Assembly: GCF_014131695.1 (NCBI RefSeq) | Contig: NZ_CP036346.1 | Coordinates: 1,984,001 to 2,048,000, forward strand | DNA: 64,000 bases | Reading direction: 5' to 3' | DNA from: Thomasclavelia ramosa DSM 1402 | GTDB lineage: Bacteria > Bacillota_I > Bacilli_A > Erysipelotrichales > Coprobacillaceae | Shown here: piece by piece, positions 32,915 through 40,855 of the stretch | Layout: each line of letters opens with the position of its first letter | How positions within the stretch are numbered: the first letter of the stretch is position 1 | Position numbers and translations under genes: made by a program | Notes under the pieces: model-generated | Databases searched by the model: none | What the model was told of the DNA's origin: nothing | The model's input: the letters and a program-made list of their open reading frames with translations, nothing else

Positions 32915-34198
32915 TTATGAGCCTCTTTTCGTCTTGGGCTTACGAATAATAAAATTAAGCATTTCTTTGCCATCAAAAGGATATAGAGGATATAAATAAG
33001 ATACCCCAAATGGTTTTAAAGATACTAAATAACCAATTAAGATCACATGATAAATGACAAAACCGATCCATCCTAAAAAACCAACAAAAATAATTAAAAA
33101 TATTTTTAAATATTTATTAGTAAGCGATAGCTCATAGTTAGGGGTTGCAAAACCACCGACATCACCAATTGCACAGAATAATAAAATTTCTTCACTAAAA
33201 ATTCCTAAATCAATTGCAAACTGTCCTAATAATACAGCGGCAATCATCCCCATCGCATTTGACAAAGAGGTAGGAGTATGAATCGTAGCAATCCGTAACA
33301 ACTCAATCGCTAATTCAACAAGCAAGACTTGTCCTAAAAAGACTAGATCAATAGTCCCCTTACTTGTCAATAGTAGCCATAAAGGTACTAAATAAATAGA
33401 AATTAATACTGCACTACAACGAATTAATCGTATAAAAGTCCCAATGATTGGTGTTTGACGATGCTCCTCAACATGCTCCAATATTTCAAATAATGTGGTC
33501 GGCAGCATCATTACTGAAGACGATGTATCGCAAATAATAGCAATATGACCATGAAGGATATGCGTAGCTACTACATCCGGGCGTTCACTATATCGAACAA
33601 GTGGAAATGGATTATATCCTTGATCTAAGATCATCTCTTCAACGGCACGATCAGACATGACCAAATCTTCATTTTTAATTTCTTTTATACGTTGTAATAC
33701 TGTTTCCAGCATAGTTTGATCAACTGTGCTATCTAAATAACATAAACAAACATCTAAGGGATTATTTTTCCCAATCGTCTGTTTATTCATAACTAGATCA
33801 ATCGTACGAATTCGTCGGCGAATCAAACCCGCACAAGTCAGCATCGATTCATTAAAACCATCTTTAGAGCCTCTGACGCTTTTTTCTGTCTCGGGTTCTT
33901 CTACAGAACGACTAGGAAAGTGACGAGTATCTAAAACATAAGTTTTATTGCGATAACTAATCATTGCACAACCAGTTAACATTGAATACATGGCCTTTTG
34001 ATAATCCGGTTCGTCTTTAACATCACCATTATTTAAGCAATCTTTTAATGTTTCACCACGATGGTTGGTAATCCCTTCAACTAAATAAGCAATTAGATCA
34101 TCAGAGCAAAGACTAGAAACATAATTAATTGTAACTTTTTCATTTTCAAAATCAAGCGTTCGGGTATTTAAATCAAATGATGGATTGTTATTGATCAT
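32915..34198 (-). CDS. spoVAF: Spore germination protein SpoVAF (GerA family)
   Basis: A 427-residue inner spore membrane protein of the GerA A-subunit family. An N-terminal soluble region of about 230 residues contains RRRIRTIDLVM, LCYLDSTVDQ and DQGYNPFPLVRYSERPD. About five C-terminal membrane helices follow, with HTPTSLSNAMG and GDVGGFATPNYELS. It belongs to the SpoVA machinery that moves dipicolinic acid. It is somewhat shorter than Bacillus SpoVAF. The start overlaps spoVAE by 4 bases (ATGA). It is the last gene of the operon. Confidence 0.92.
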   Translation of the reverse strand: MINNNPSFDLNTRTLDFENEKVTINYVSSLCSDDLIAYLVEGITNHRGETLKDCLNNGDVKDEPDYQKAMYSMLTGCAMISYRNKTYVLDTRHFPSRSVEEPETEKSVRGSKDGFNESMLTCAGLIRRRIRTIDLVMNKQTIGKNNPLDVCLCYLDSTVDQTMLETVLQRIKEIKNEDLVMSDRAVEEMILDQGYNPFPLVRYSERPDVVATHILHGHIAIICDTSSSVMMLPTTLFEILEHVEEHRQTPIIGTFIRLIRCSAVLISIYLVPLWLLLTSKGTIDLVFLGQVLLVELAIELLRIATIHTPTSLSNAMGMIAAVLLGQFAIDLGIFSEEILLFCAIGDVGGFATPNYELSLTNKYLKIFLIIFVGFLGWIGFVIYHVILIGYLVSLKPFGVSYLYPLYPFDGKEMLNFIIRKPKTKRGS

Positions 34199-34545
34199 GA
34201 TTTTGGCTTAGTACAAATTGCAACTAAAAAAGCAAATAAAATAGCACTACTAATACCCGCTGCGGTTAAATCAAAAATACCCATCGCTAATCCAAAAACG
34301 CCAAATTCTTTAGTTGCTGCAAGCGCTCCATGCATCAACGAATGACCAAAACTTGTGATTGGCAATAATGCTCCTGCATGAAATATTTCAACTAGTTTAT
34401 CATAGATATGAAACAAATCTAAAAAAGCACCAATAACAACAAATAGACTCGTAATATGTCCAGGAGTTAATTTTGAATATTCATAAATCAACTGTGCAAT
34501 TACACAGACAAAGCCACAAAAAATAAATGCTAATAGATAATTCAT
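34195..34545 (-). CDS. spoVAE: Stage V sporulation protein AE
   Basis: A 116-residue membrane protein with three to four helices. The motif GALLPITSFGHSLMHGALAATKEFG closely matches SpoVAE and parallels the GTFIPITGFANSMTSSALEAKSEG of SpoVAC in the same operon. It forms part of the channel that takes up and releases dipicolinic acid in the forespore and germinating spore. The start shares one base with the spoVAD stop and the end overlaps spoVAF. Confidence 0.93.
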   Translation of the reverse strand: MNYLLAFIFCGFVCVIAQLIYEYSKLTPGHITSLFVVIGAFLDLFHIYDKLVEIFHAGALLPITSFGHSLMHGALAATKEFGVFGLAMGIFDLTAAGISSAILFAFLVAICTKPKS

Positions 34546-35549
34546 TATTCAACAACCTCCAAACTAAAGGCATGGGCAATACAAGGTATACTTTGTTTTT
34601 GATTAGTCATAACCGGTGACAATAATGCCCCTGTTGTAATCACTAAAACCCGCTTGTACTTATGTTTTAACATTTTCTGATAGATGTACCCAAATGCTAC
34701 TAAAGCACTGCACGAAGGCCCACTCCCACCTTGATTAACATCTTGATCACTATCATATAATAGACAGCCGCAATCATCATACTCATTATAGGTAACACTA
34801 TTTTCATTCATTAATTCCTTCATAATCGATTTCCCATAAGTTGATAAATCACCAGTAAGAATCAAATCATAATCAGTTCCTTGCCGGTTTAAATCTTTTA
34901 GATGATTAACTAATGTATCAAAGGCTGCTGGTGCCATTGCTCTTCCCATGTCATTAGGATCACTTTGGTTCATATCAATAACACGACCAATAGTTAATGC
35001 TTCTATTCTAACAGCGCTAGGATTATTATCAAGAATTACACTGACTGCACCTGTAGCTGTCGTTGTCATTGTTTCTTTACGTTGGACACCATATTCAATT
35101 GGATAACGAAATTGTCTTTCAGCAGTTGCATTATGGCTGCAAACAAAACAATTTGCATTATGAATACAATGATTTTCAATTAACATTGAGGCTGTATTAA
35201 TAACTAGCCCCATTGTTGCACAAGCACCATACATCGCCATAAATGGTCTTTGAAAATCTTTAGCAGTGTAATTACTGGCAGTGACTTGATTATTTAAATC
35301 TCCACCTAAAAAGACATTAATGTCATCTTTTTTCAACTTTCCTTTTTTTAAAGCATGACTAATCGCATCTTGAAGCATTGCCATTTCTGCTAATTCATAA
35401 GATTTATGTCCAAAATGAAAATCAGGGTAGTGTCTATCAAAATATTGACCTAACGGTCCATTAAATTCGTCAATCCCGCACGTTGTTCCTGTTGCTCTAA
35501 CATAAACATTATTCAACTGCATTGAACTACCAGATAAGACTGATGACAT
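34545..35549 (-). CDS. spoVAD: Stage V sporulation protein AD
   Basis: A 334-residue soluble protein of the thiolase-like fold; in Bacillus it sits on the inner spore membrane and binds dipicolinic acid. Typical segments include RATGTTCGIDEFNGPLG, MYGACATMG around Cys105, CSHNATAERQFRYPIEYG and the late GGSGPSCSALVAFGY. AGGAGGT precedes the ATG, which lies 23 bases inside the end of spoVAC. Together with spoVAC and spoVAE it forms the minimal SpoVA set of clostridia and their relatives. Confidence 0.95.
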   Translation of the reverse strand: MSSVLSGSSMQLNNVYVRATGTTCGIDEFNGPLGQYFDRHYPDFHFGHKSYELAEMAMLQDAISHALKKGKLKKDDINVFLGGDLNNQVTASNYTAKDFQRPFMAMYGACATMGLVINTASMLIENHCIHNANCFVCSHNATAERQFRYPIEYGVQRKETMTTTATGAVSVILDNNPSAVRIEALTIGRVIDMNQSDPNDMGRAMAPAAFDTLVNHLKDLNRQGTDYDLILTGDLSTYGKSIMKELMNENSVTYNEYDDCGCLLYDSDQDVNQGGSGPSCSALVAFGYIYQKMLKHKYKRVLVITTGALLSPVMTNQKQSIPCIAHAFSLEVVE

Positions 35550-35979
35550 AACGAATACCTCCTAACACAAACGAAGCAACAATCCCAAAAGTAATGACTG
35601 TTCCTCCTAATTTAAACATATTAGCTCCTATACCTGTTACTAAACCTTCGCTTTTAGCTTCTAAGGCACTAGAAGTCATACTATTAGCAAATCCAGTAAT
35701 TGGGATAAAAGTTCCAGCTCCTGCCTTTTTTCCAATTCGATCATATATTCCCAATCCTGTCAAAATAGCAGCAGCCAAAACAATCGTAATAATCATCATT
35801 GGTGTTGCTTCTTTTTCACTCACATCAAAAATATACATGTAAAACTCTAAAATGCCTTGACCGACAGCACCGATAATGCCACCATAAATAAATGCACTTA
35901 AACAATGCTTCCCCACTTGTTTTTGGGGTTTTAAATCTTCAGCAATTTCATTATACTGTGATGTATTCATATTATTCAC
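35527..35979 (-). CDS. spoVAC: Stage V sporulation protein AC
   Basis: A 150-residue membrane protein with about four helices and the signature GTFIPITGFANSMTSSALEAKSEG. SpoVAC is thought to be the mechanosensitive channel for dipicolinic acid in spores. GAGGTGAATAAT contains the ribosome binding site. It is the first spoVA gene here; spoVAA and spoVAB, known in Bacillus, are absent, as is usual outside Bacilli. I could not recognise a sigma-G promoter in the 58 bases upstream, which follow the terminator of the folT-like gene. Confidence 0.94.
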   Translation of the reverse strand: MNNMNTSQYNEIAEDLKPQKQVGKHCLSAFIYGGIIGAVGQGILEFYMYIFDVSEKEATPMMIITIVLAAAILTGLGIYDRIGKKAGAGTFIPITGFANSMTSSALEAKSEGLVTGIGANMFKLGGTVITFGIVASFVLGGIRYVISLIW

Positions 35980-36013
35980 CTCACAATATTTTTTCCATAT
36001 TAAAAAAAATTAA

Positions 36014-36039
36014 ACAAAAAAGAGTCAAAACTGACTCTT
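36014..36039 (-). terminator. Terminator of the FolT-like gene
   Basis: AAGAGTCA and TGACTCTT pair around GTTT and run into TTTTTG on the minus strand. The stem overlaps the stop codon of the FolT-like gene and separates it from spoVAC. Confidence 0.85.
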
Positions 36040-36832
36040 ATAGGCGTTTTAACACTCTTAAAACACTATATCCTAAAATGATATCTACTGGAATCATGAT
36101 ACATTCTTTAATGACTCGGATAAATAACGATAATGTAAATGGAATTCCATACATAACTTGTAACCAATAAGGCGTTAACATAAATGTAATTACCATTTCA
36201 ACTAATACTACCGAAATCAACCACAGATTAAACAAATGATATTCCTGATCATTTAATTTCTTTTTATAATAACGCATAACAGTAAACAAGACACTTATCA
36301 TCACAATACAAACCACACTAATTATTATTTTAAAATTAAGTGTAATGTCTACAACATTCTTAGAAATAACTACTTGATCTAAACTAAATACATAAAAGCA
36401 AGCCCCTATTCCTAAAAAAATTAAAATTACTTGGATTGCCTTTTCTAAATAATTCATATAATTTTCTTTAATCGTGGCAACTACAATGGATGGAATCAAA
36501 CATTGTAATACCGCACTCAAAGTAAATCCTAAAAAAGGAAATCCCGTTGGTGTCACAATTAATCCAACTAAATCAACAGCAAGACCAATTATATAACAAT
36601 ATCCTGGTGCAAGTATTATCCCTGCTAAAAGCATTGGGATTACTTCAATTGAGATTTTTAGACTCTCAAAACCAAACAAAGGTATCATAATCGATAACCT
36701 TTTTAAAATAGCGGCTAAAACAATAAATAAAGCTGCTAATGTGAGTGATTTAGTATCACTCTTAATTGGAAATTTCCAAAATACAAAAATTCCAATTAAA
36801 ACTAAAATAATTCCGCAAATAATTTGAATCAT
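36038..36832 (-). CDS. ECF transporter S component, FolT-like
   Basis: A 264-residue membrane protein with about seven helices. The stretch LTLAALFIVLAAILKRLSI, the GFESLKISIEVIPMLLAGIILAPG loop and GFPFLGFTLSAVL are typical of substrate-capture S components, closest to folate (FolT) types. It would work with an energising EcfA/A'/T module encoded elsewhere. The start has no good ribosome binding site, and the leader contains a relic of an IS605-family element. The substrate assignment is tentative. Confidence 0.75.
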   Translation of the reverse strand: MIQIICGIILVLIGIFVFWKFPIKSDTKSLTLAALFIVLAAILKRLSIMIPLFGFESLKISIEVIPMLLAGIILAPGYCYIIGLAVDLVGLIVTPTGFPFLGFTLSAVLQCLIPSIVVATIKENYMNYLEKAIQVILIFLGIGACFYVFSLDQVVISKNVVDITLNFKIIISVVCIVMISVLFTVMRYYKKKLNDQEYHLFNLWLISVVLVEMVITFMLTPYWLQVMYGIPFTLSLFIRVIKECIMIPVDIILGYSVLRVLKRL

Positions 36833-36837
36833 AACTT

Positions 36838-36930
36838 GATTGCTACTTATTTACAATCTTTCCTGCTTCAACCTCATTTCTAGTCCACAGGCGTTAATTC
36901 CGATCACTGACCGTACATGCGATTGCTACT
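36838..36930. repeat. 10-bp direct repeats flanking the tnpB relic
   Basis: GATTGCTACT occurs at 36838-36847 and again at 36921-36930 in the same orientation, bracketing the 24-codon tnpB-like tail. The copies may be deletion endpoints or part of the element's terminal structures. One copy lies directly before the FolT-like start codon. Confidence 0.5.
36851..36925 (-). pseudogene. Relic of an IS605-family tnpB 3' end and right-end RNA region
   Basis: On the minus strand a closed 24-codon frame reads QSHVRSVIGINACGLEM and ends RLKQERL-stop. Many Firmicutes TnpB proteins end in a tail of this style (for example GINACGL or EIYACGL), encoded by the right end of the element, which also specifies the omega RNA. 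An in-frame stop lies directly before it and no RuvC-like or zinc-finger coding remains. A small CTACT/AGTAG hairpin stands just upstream at about 36925-36940. I judge it an inactive remnant; a search against IS605 elements would decide. Confidence 0.5.
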
Positions 36931-37022
36931 AAAAAGTAGACTCCCCCTTTTTCTAAATTATATACAAGATTGTATACAATGGAAATAATACTACAAATTA
37001 GCAGACACTTCAACATATTTAA

Positions 37023-38633
37023 TTATTCATCAACAAAGCCTAAGTACTCCTTTTTACAAATTACAAGCATATCATCACGTTTTATCCGTGTTTTACCATC
37101 AGGGATAATCATTTTATTATCACGTTTAATTAAGACTACTAAAAACTTATTACGAGGATTGATCATCGCTAGAGTACAATCGATCCAATGATGATGCTCT
37201 TCAATGTATTCCTCATCTAAATAAATATCATTTCCTTCGTAACCTGGTGCACACATAATCAATAGATCACCTTTTAAAACCCTTGTTGTCCCTTTAGGTA
37301 AGATCATCTGATTATCGCGAATAATTGTAGCAACTAACATATTAGTCGGCATTACAATATCAATTAATGTTTGATTTATCCATGGATGATCATCACTCAA
37401 ATAAACTCGAATTAATTCAAATGAGCTATCATCACTATAATCATTAAATGTTTTCATTGTATCATTTTGATCATCTTCCACTTTGAGCCATTTTGCTACT
37501 AAAGGCAATAGACTCCCTTGAAATGTTATTGAAAGTAAAGCAACGAAAAAGACAATATGAAAAATGTCATTATTCGTATATGCAGGTGATACCACTGTCA
37601 TGATTGCAAAAACAATCGAAGCCGCACCTCTTAAACCACACCAGGAAATAAACAATTGTTGTTTAAACGGTACTCTAAACGGCGTTAAACAGATAAATAC
37701 CGTTAACGGACGCGCAACAAAAGTTAAAAATAGTGTAATTAGGATAGCAGAGCCTATTATATCGGGAATTTGTGACGGGAAAGACAATAAACCTAGTAAG
37801 AAAAACAACAAGATCTGCATCATATGAGAAATACTGTCAAAAAAATGAACTAGTGAAACTTTCTTTTTTAAACGACTATTTCCTAATATTATTCCAAATA
37901 GATAAACACTTAAAAAACCATTTCCATTCAGTGCTACTGGTAATGCATATGCTAACAATGCTAGAGCAGCTACAAAAATCGATTTTAAGCCAACTTCATT
38001 TAATTGAATCTTATCTAAATAATTTTTTGCTAAAAGACCAATTACTACACCACTAATAATCCCGAATATTATCTGACTAAAAATAAGCATATAAATATTA
38101 GTTTTCCCGCTTGATAAAAGGGTCAAAATAATAATTGTCAGCATATATGCTGTAGGATCATTACTTCCACTTTCCATTTCAAGCAATGGAGCAATACCTG
38201 CTTTTAGATTTAAACGCTTCATTCTTAAAATACTAAATACTGAAGCCGCATCAGTTGAAGCCGTTACTGCTCCAATCAGCATCCCTTCAATTAAACTAGT
38301 GTGCAATACCCAATAACAAAATAAACCAACAAAGCCACAAGTTAAAATAACGCCAAGTGTCGACATTATCGTTGCTCTAATAAGTACCGGTTTAGCACTA
38401 TTAAAATTCAAACAAAAACCACCATAAAACATAATATAAATTAATGCAAATGTACAAATTTGCTCACTTATAATAAAATCATCAAAGCTGATTTTAAACA
38501 AGCCATCACTTCCAAATACCATTCCCAACAAAATAAAAATCAATAAAGTTGGTACTCCAAATTTAGATGAAAGCCTTGTTGCAAGAATACACACAATTAC
38601 TACTACTGCAATCAATAATAAAAATAACGTCAT
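37023..38633 (-). CDS. CPA1-type K+/H+ (or Na+/H+) antiporter with RCK-C domains
   Basis: A 536-residue protein. Residues 1-390 form a 12-13 helix antiporter domain with GGFCLNFNSAKPVLIRA, GAVTASTDAASVFSILR and ESGSNDPTAYML, as in NhaP2/CvrA-type exchangers. Two RCK-C (TrkA-C) units follow (about 415-475 and 485-536), ending in DMLVICKKEY. RCK-C domains in such antiporters can bind c-di-AMP; a DarA-type c-di-AMP receptor is encoded nearby. AGGAGGAATGAC holds the ribosome binding site. The gene is flanked by its own intergenic gaps. Confidence 0.9.
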   Translation of the reverse strand: MTLFLLLIAVVVIVCILATRLSSKFGVPTLLIFILLGMVFGSDGLFKISFDDFIISEQICTFALIYIMFYGGFCLNFNSAKPVLIRATIMSTLGVILTCGFVGLFCYWVLHTSLIEGMLIGAVTASTDAASVFSILRMKRLNLKAGIAPLLEMESGSNDPTAYMLTIIILTLLSSGKTNIYMLIFSQIIFGIISGVVIGLLAKNYLDKIQLNEVGLKSIFVAALALLAYALPVALNGNGFLSVYLFGIILGNSRLKKKVSLVHFFDSISHMMQILLFFLLGLLSFPSQIPDIIGSAILITLFLTFVARPLTVFICLTPFRVPFKQQLFISWCGLRGAASIVFAIMTVVSPAYTNNDIFHIVFFVALLSITFQGSLLPLVAKWLKVEDDQNDTMKTFNDYSDDSSFELIRVYLSDDHPWINQTLIDIVMPTNMLVATIIRDNQMILPKGTTRVLKGDLLIMCAPGYEGNDIYLDEEYIEEHHHWIDCTLAMINPRNKFLVVLIKRDNKMIIPDGKTRIKRDDMLVICKKEYLGFVDE

Positions 38634-38712
38634 GTCATTCCTCCTATCTTTGTATTATTATATCATATCTAATTAAAAATAATAAATAAAACTCATTATG
38701 AAATTTTTTTAG

Positions 38713-38741
38713 CAAAAAAAGAATCAGTATTACCTGATTCT
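38713..38741 (-). terminator. Terminator of the GNAT-FolC gene
   Basis: AGAATCAG and CTGATTCT pair around a 6-base loop and are followed by TTTTTTGC on the minus strand; the stem overlaps the stop codon. Confidence 0.85.
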
Positions 38742-40401
38742 AACTTCTATCAATTATATATTCCCTTACCTTAGAGATGAAATATAACGATCCCGTTACA
38801 AATACTGTCCCCTCATGAGTAAAAGCCTTATCAATCGCTGTTTTAAAATTTGGCTCAATTTTAACATCAAAGCCATTTGCTAATGTCTTAGCATCACTAG
38901 CTCGAACATGTTCAAATTCACAAATAGTTATATCTTTAGTTAATTCTAACAATTTTTCAATCATATGTTTATAATCTTTATCCCGTAAAGCACTAAAGAT
39001 TATTTTTATATTGTCATATTTTTTAGCACATTCATAGAAAGCATCAATTCCTTCTTTATTATGAGCACCATCTATAATAATCAAAGGTTCAATATTAATT
39101 ATTTCAAATCTACCAGCCCAGCGAGCATTATACATTCCCTGAAGTAAATCATCATCACTAAAATCAACAAATTGATGTTCTTTTAAATATATCAGTGCTT
39201 CTAGTGCTAAAGCACTATTATTAATCTGATATAAAGCCGGTGTATCAAGAATAATATCATAATCACGATAATGATAACTAACATTATTCCCATCAATAAT
39301 TTTAGTTATTGGTTTTAAAGTTATAAGCTCACTATGATGTTTTAAACAAACATCTCTAAATACAGCCAAACATTCTTCCTTTGTTTCCCCGGTTAAGTAA
39401 TCAATTCCTTCTTTAACAATTCCAGCTTTATTTAAAGCAATACTTTGATAATCATGACCTAAATAATCAACGTGATCTAAACCAATATTAGTATTGATTG
39501 CTAATTTAGGCATAATGATATTCGTTGCATCCAATAAACCGCCTAATCCTACTTCAAATAACGCAAAATCGACATTCTGCTCAATAAAATACATAATTGC
39601 AATAAATACTTCAATTTCAAACATTGAGATTTCATATTTTAACCATAGTTCCACATATCGATTTGCATATCTAACCATTGTTTCTTCATCAATGAACTGG
39701 TCATTGATACGAATAATATCTAATCTTGAGTATAGTGCTGGTGAGGTAAATGTTGCAATCCTATATCCCGCCTGTTTTAAAACTTCTTTAATATAATTAG
39801 TAGTTGAACCCTTTCCATTTGTCCCACCAATATGAACACAGTCAAGAAATAACTGAGGATTTCCTATATCTTCCATATAATGTTTAAAATTATTAAGGCT
39901 GTATACCCGATCTTTTTGACTATTTATAAAATTAACTACCTCATCATAAGTATTAAAACGTTTATTGACTACCCTTTGTTTAAGCATTGGATAATATAAT
40001 ATACCATTTTTCTTAGTTAGATCACCGACCATTTTAAAACCTAAGTTTAAATAAAATCCTTTAGCCCCAATTCCAGAATTAACTTCAAGATCAGCTAAAG
40101 CCAAATTATCAATCAACTCAAATAATTTTGTTCCAATCCCATTTCCCTGATAATCATTATCAACAAATAATAAACTTAGATGTTTTCCCTGAGTAAGTGT
40201 AATAATCCCAATTATTTTTTTATTCTCTAAACATATATAAGTCAAATTTTGTTTATTACGATAAAATGTATCACAATTTACTTGATTAAAACTATTAATT
40301 CCCTCTTGATCAAAGTCTTTATAAATATCTTTTTTAGCTACTCGTGCAACTAATTCAATTGCTTCTTTTATTTCATTTTCTTTTAATATTCTATATTCCA
40401 T
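38740..40401 (-). CDS. folC: Fusion protein: GNAT acetyltransferase - folylpolyglutamate synthase (FolC)
   Basis: A 553-residue single open frame joining two enzymes. Residues 1-145 are a GNAT domain (KKIIGIITLTQGKHLSLLFVDNDYQGNGIGTKLFE and a closing GFYLNLGFKMVGD). Residues 150-553 are a complete Mur-ligase-type FolC with P-loop GGTNGKGSTTNYI, FEVGLGGLLDATN, the GLDHVDYLGHD motif and IDGAHNKEGI near 430. FolC adds glutamates to folates. ATG 40401 is preferred over an upstream GTG because AAGGTGG lies ahead of it. The acetyl acceptor is unknown. No internal stop or frameshift is visible, so the fusion looks real. Confidence 0.9.
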   Translation of the reverse strand: MEYRILKENEIKEAIELVARVAKKDIYKDFDQEGINSFNQVNCDTFYRNKQNLTYICLENKKIIGIITLTQGKHLSLLFVDNDYQGNGIGTKLFELIDNLALADLEVNSGIGAKGFYLNLGFKMVGDLTKKNGILYYPMLKQRVVNKRFNTYDEVVNFINSQKDRVYSLNNFKHYMEDIGNPQLFLDCVHIGGTNGKGSTTNYIKEVLKQAGYRIATFTSPALYSRLDIIRINDQFIDEETMVRYANRYVELWLKYEISMFEIEVFIAIMYFIEQNVDFALFEVGLGGLLDATNIIMPKLAINTNIGLDHVDYLGHDYQSIALNKAGIVKEGIDYLTGETKEECLAVFRDVCLKHHSELITLKPITKIIDGNNVSYHYRDYDIILDTPALYQINNSALALEALIYLKEHQFVDFSDDDLLQGMYNARWAGRFEIINIEPLIIIDGAHNKEGIDAFYECAKKYDNIKIIFSALRDKDYKHMIEKLLELTKDITICEFEHVRASDAKTLANGFDVKIEPNFKTAIDKAFTHEGTVFVTGSLYFISKVREYIIDRS

Positions 40402-40430
40402 ATTCTCCACCTTAGAACATTATAGAATAA

Positions 40431-40452
40431 AAGAAGTGGCTAAGCCACTTCT
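40431..40452 (-). terminator. Terminator of the c-di-AMP receptor gene
   Basis: AAGAAGTGG and CCACTTCTT pair across a short loop, with T tracts on both sides. It lies between the receptor gene and the GNAT-FolC gene. Confidence 0.8.
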
Positions 40453-40456
40453 TTTT

Positions 40457-40783
40457 TTAGAATTTTTCAAATTGATCAATATTTAAAACAAATACGGTTG
40501 CCCCACCAACTAAAACATCAACCATAATTGGTGTAAAGAATTCTCCCATCTCTGTTGGAGGAACAGTAGGTTCTTTTTCTACCCGTTTCTTTGAATGTGC
40601 TTTGATAATAGAAATACAGTCTTCTACTTTATCATCATTAGTTCCAACAAAAAATGTTGTATTTCCTTTTTTCAAAAATCCCCCAGTAGTAGATAATTTA
40701 GTTACGAAGTATCCGCCTTCAGTAAGAGCTCCTTGAACCGATGAGCTGTCATCTGAATTAACAATTGCGATTATAAGTTTCAT
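40457..40783 (-). CDS. PII-like cyclic-di-AMP receptor (DarA/PstA)
   Basis: A 108-residue trimeric PII-fold protein. MKLIIAIVNSDDSSSVQGALTEGGYFVTKLSTTGGFLKKGNTTFFVG and the C-terminal GGATVFVLNIDQFEKF match the DarA/PstA family, which binds c-di-AMP through the T-loop region (TEMGEFFTP) and TTGGFL. Its downstream target is unsettled in other species. AAGGAGG precedes the ATG. It is encoded between the dGTPase-like gene and the GNAT-FolC gene, near several potassium transport genes whose products are often c-di-AMP targets. Confidence 0.93.
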   Translation of the reverse strand: MKLIIAIVNSDDSSSVQGALTEGGYFVTKLSTTGGFLKKGNTTFFVGTNDDKVEDCISIIKAHSKKRVEKEPTVPPTEMGEFFTPIMVDVLVGGATVFVLNIDQFEKF

Positions 40784-40855
40784 ATTAACTCCTCCTTATA
40801 CTTCTTATACATATATTATACTACGATTTTTCAAAAGATAGTACAAATATAATAA

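Noticed and set aside
36838-36960. Possible THF or other riboswitch ahead of the FolT-like gene
   Set aside because: The conserved THF landmarks (GGAGAGTAG with CGCGTTAAGTG and GCATCCGCTCC) are absent. The segment instead resembles the 3' end of IS605-family tnpB.
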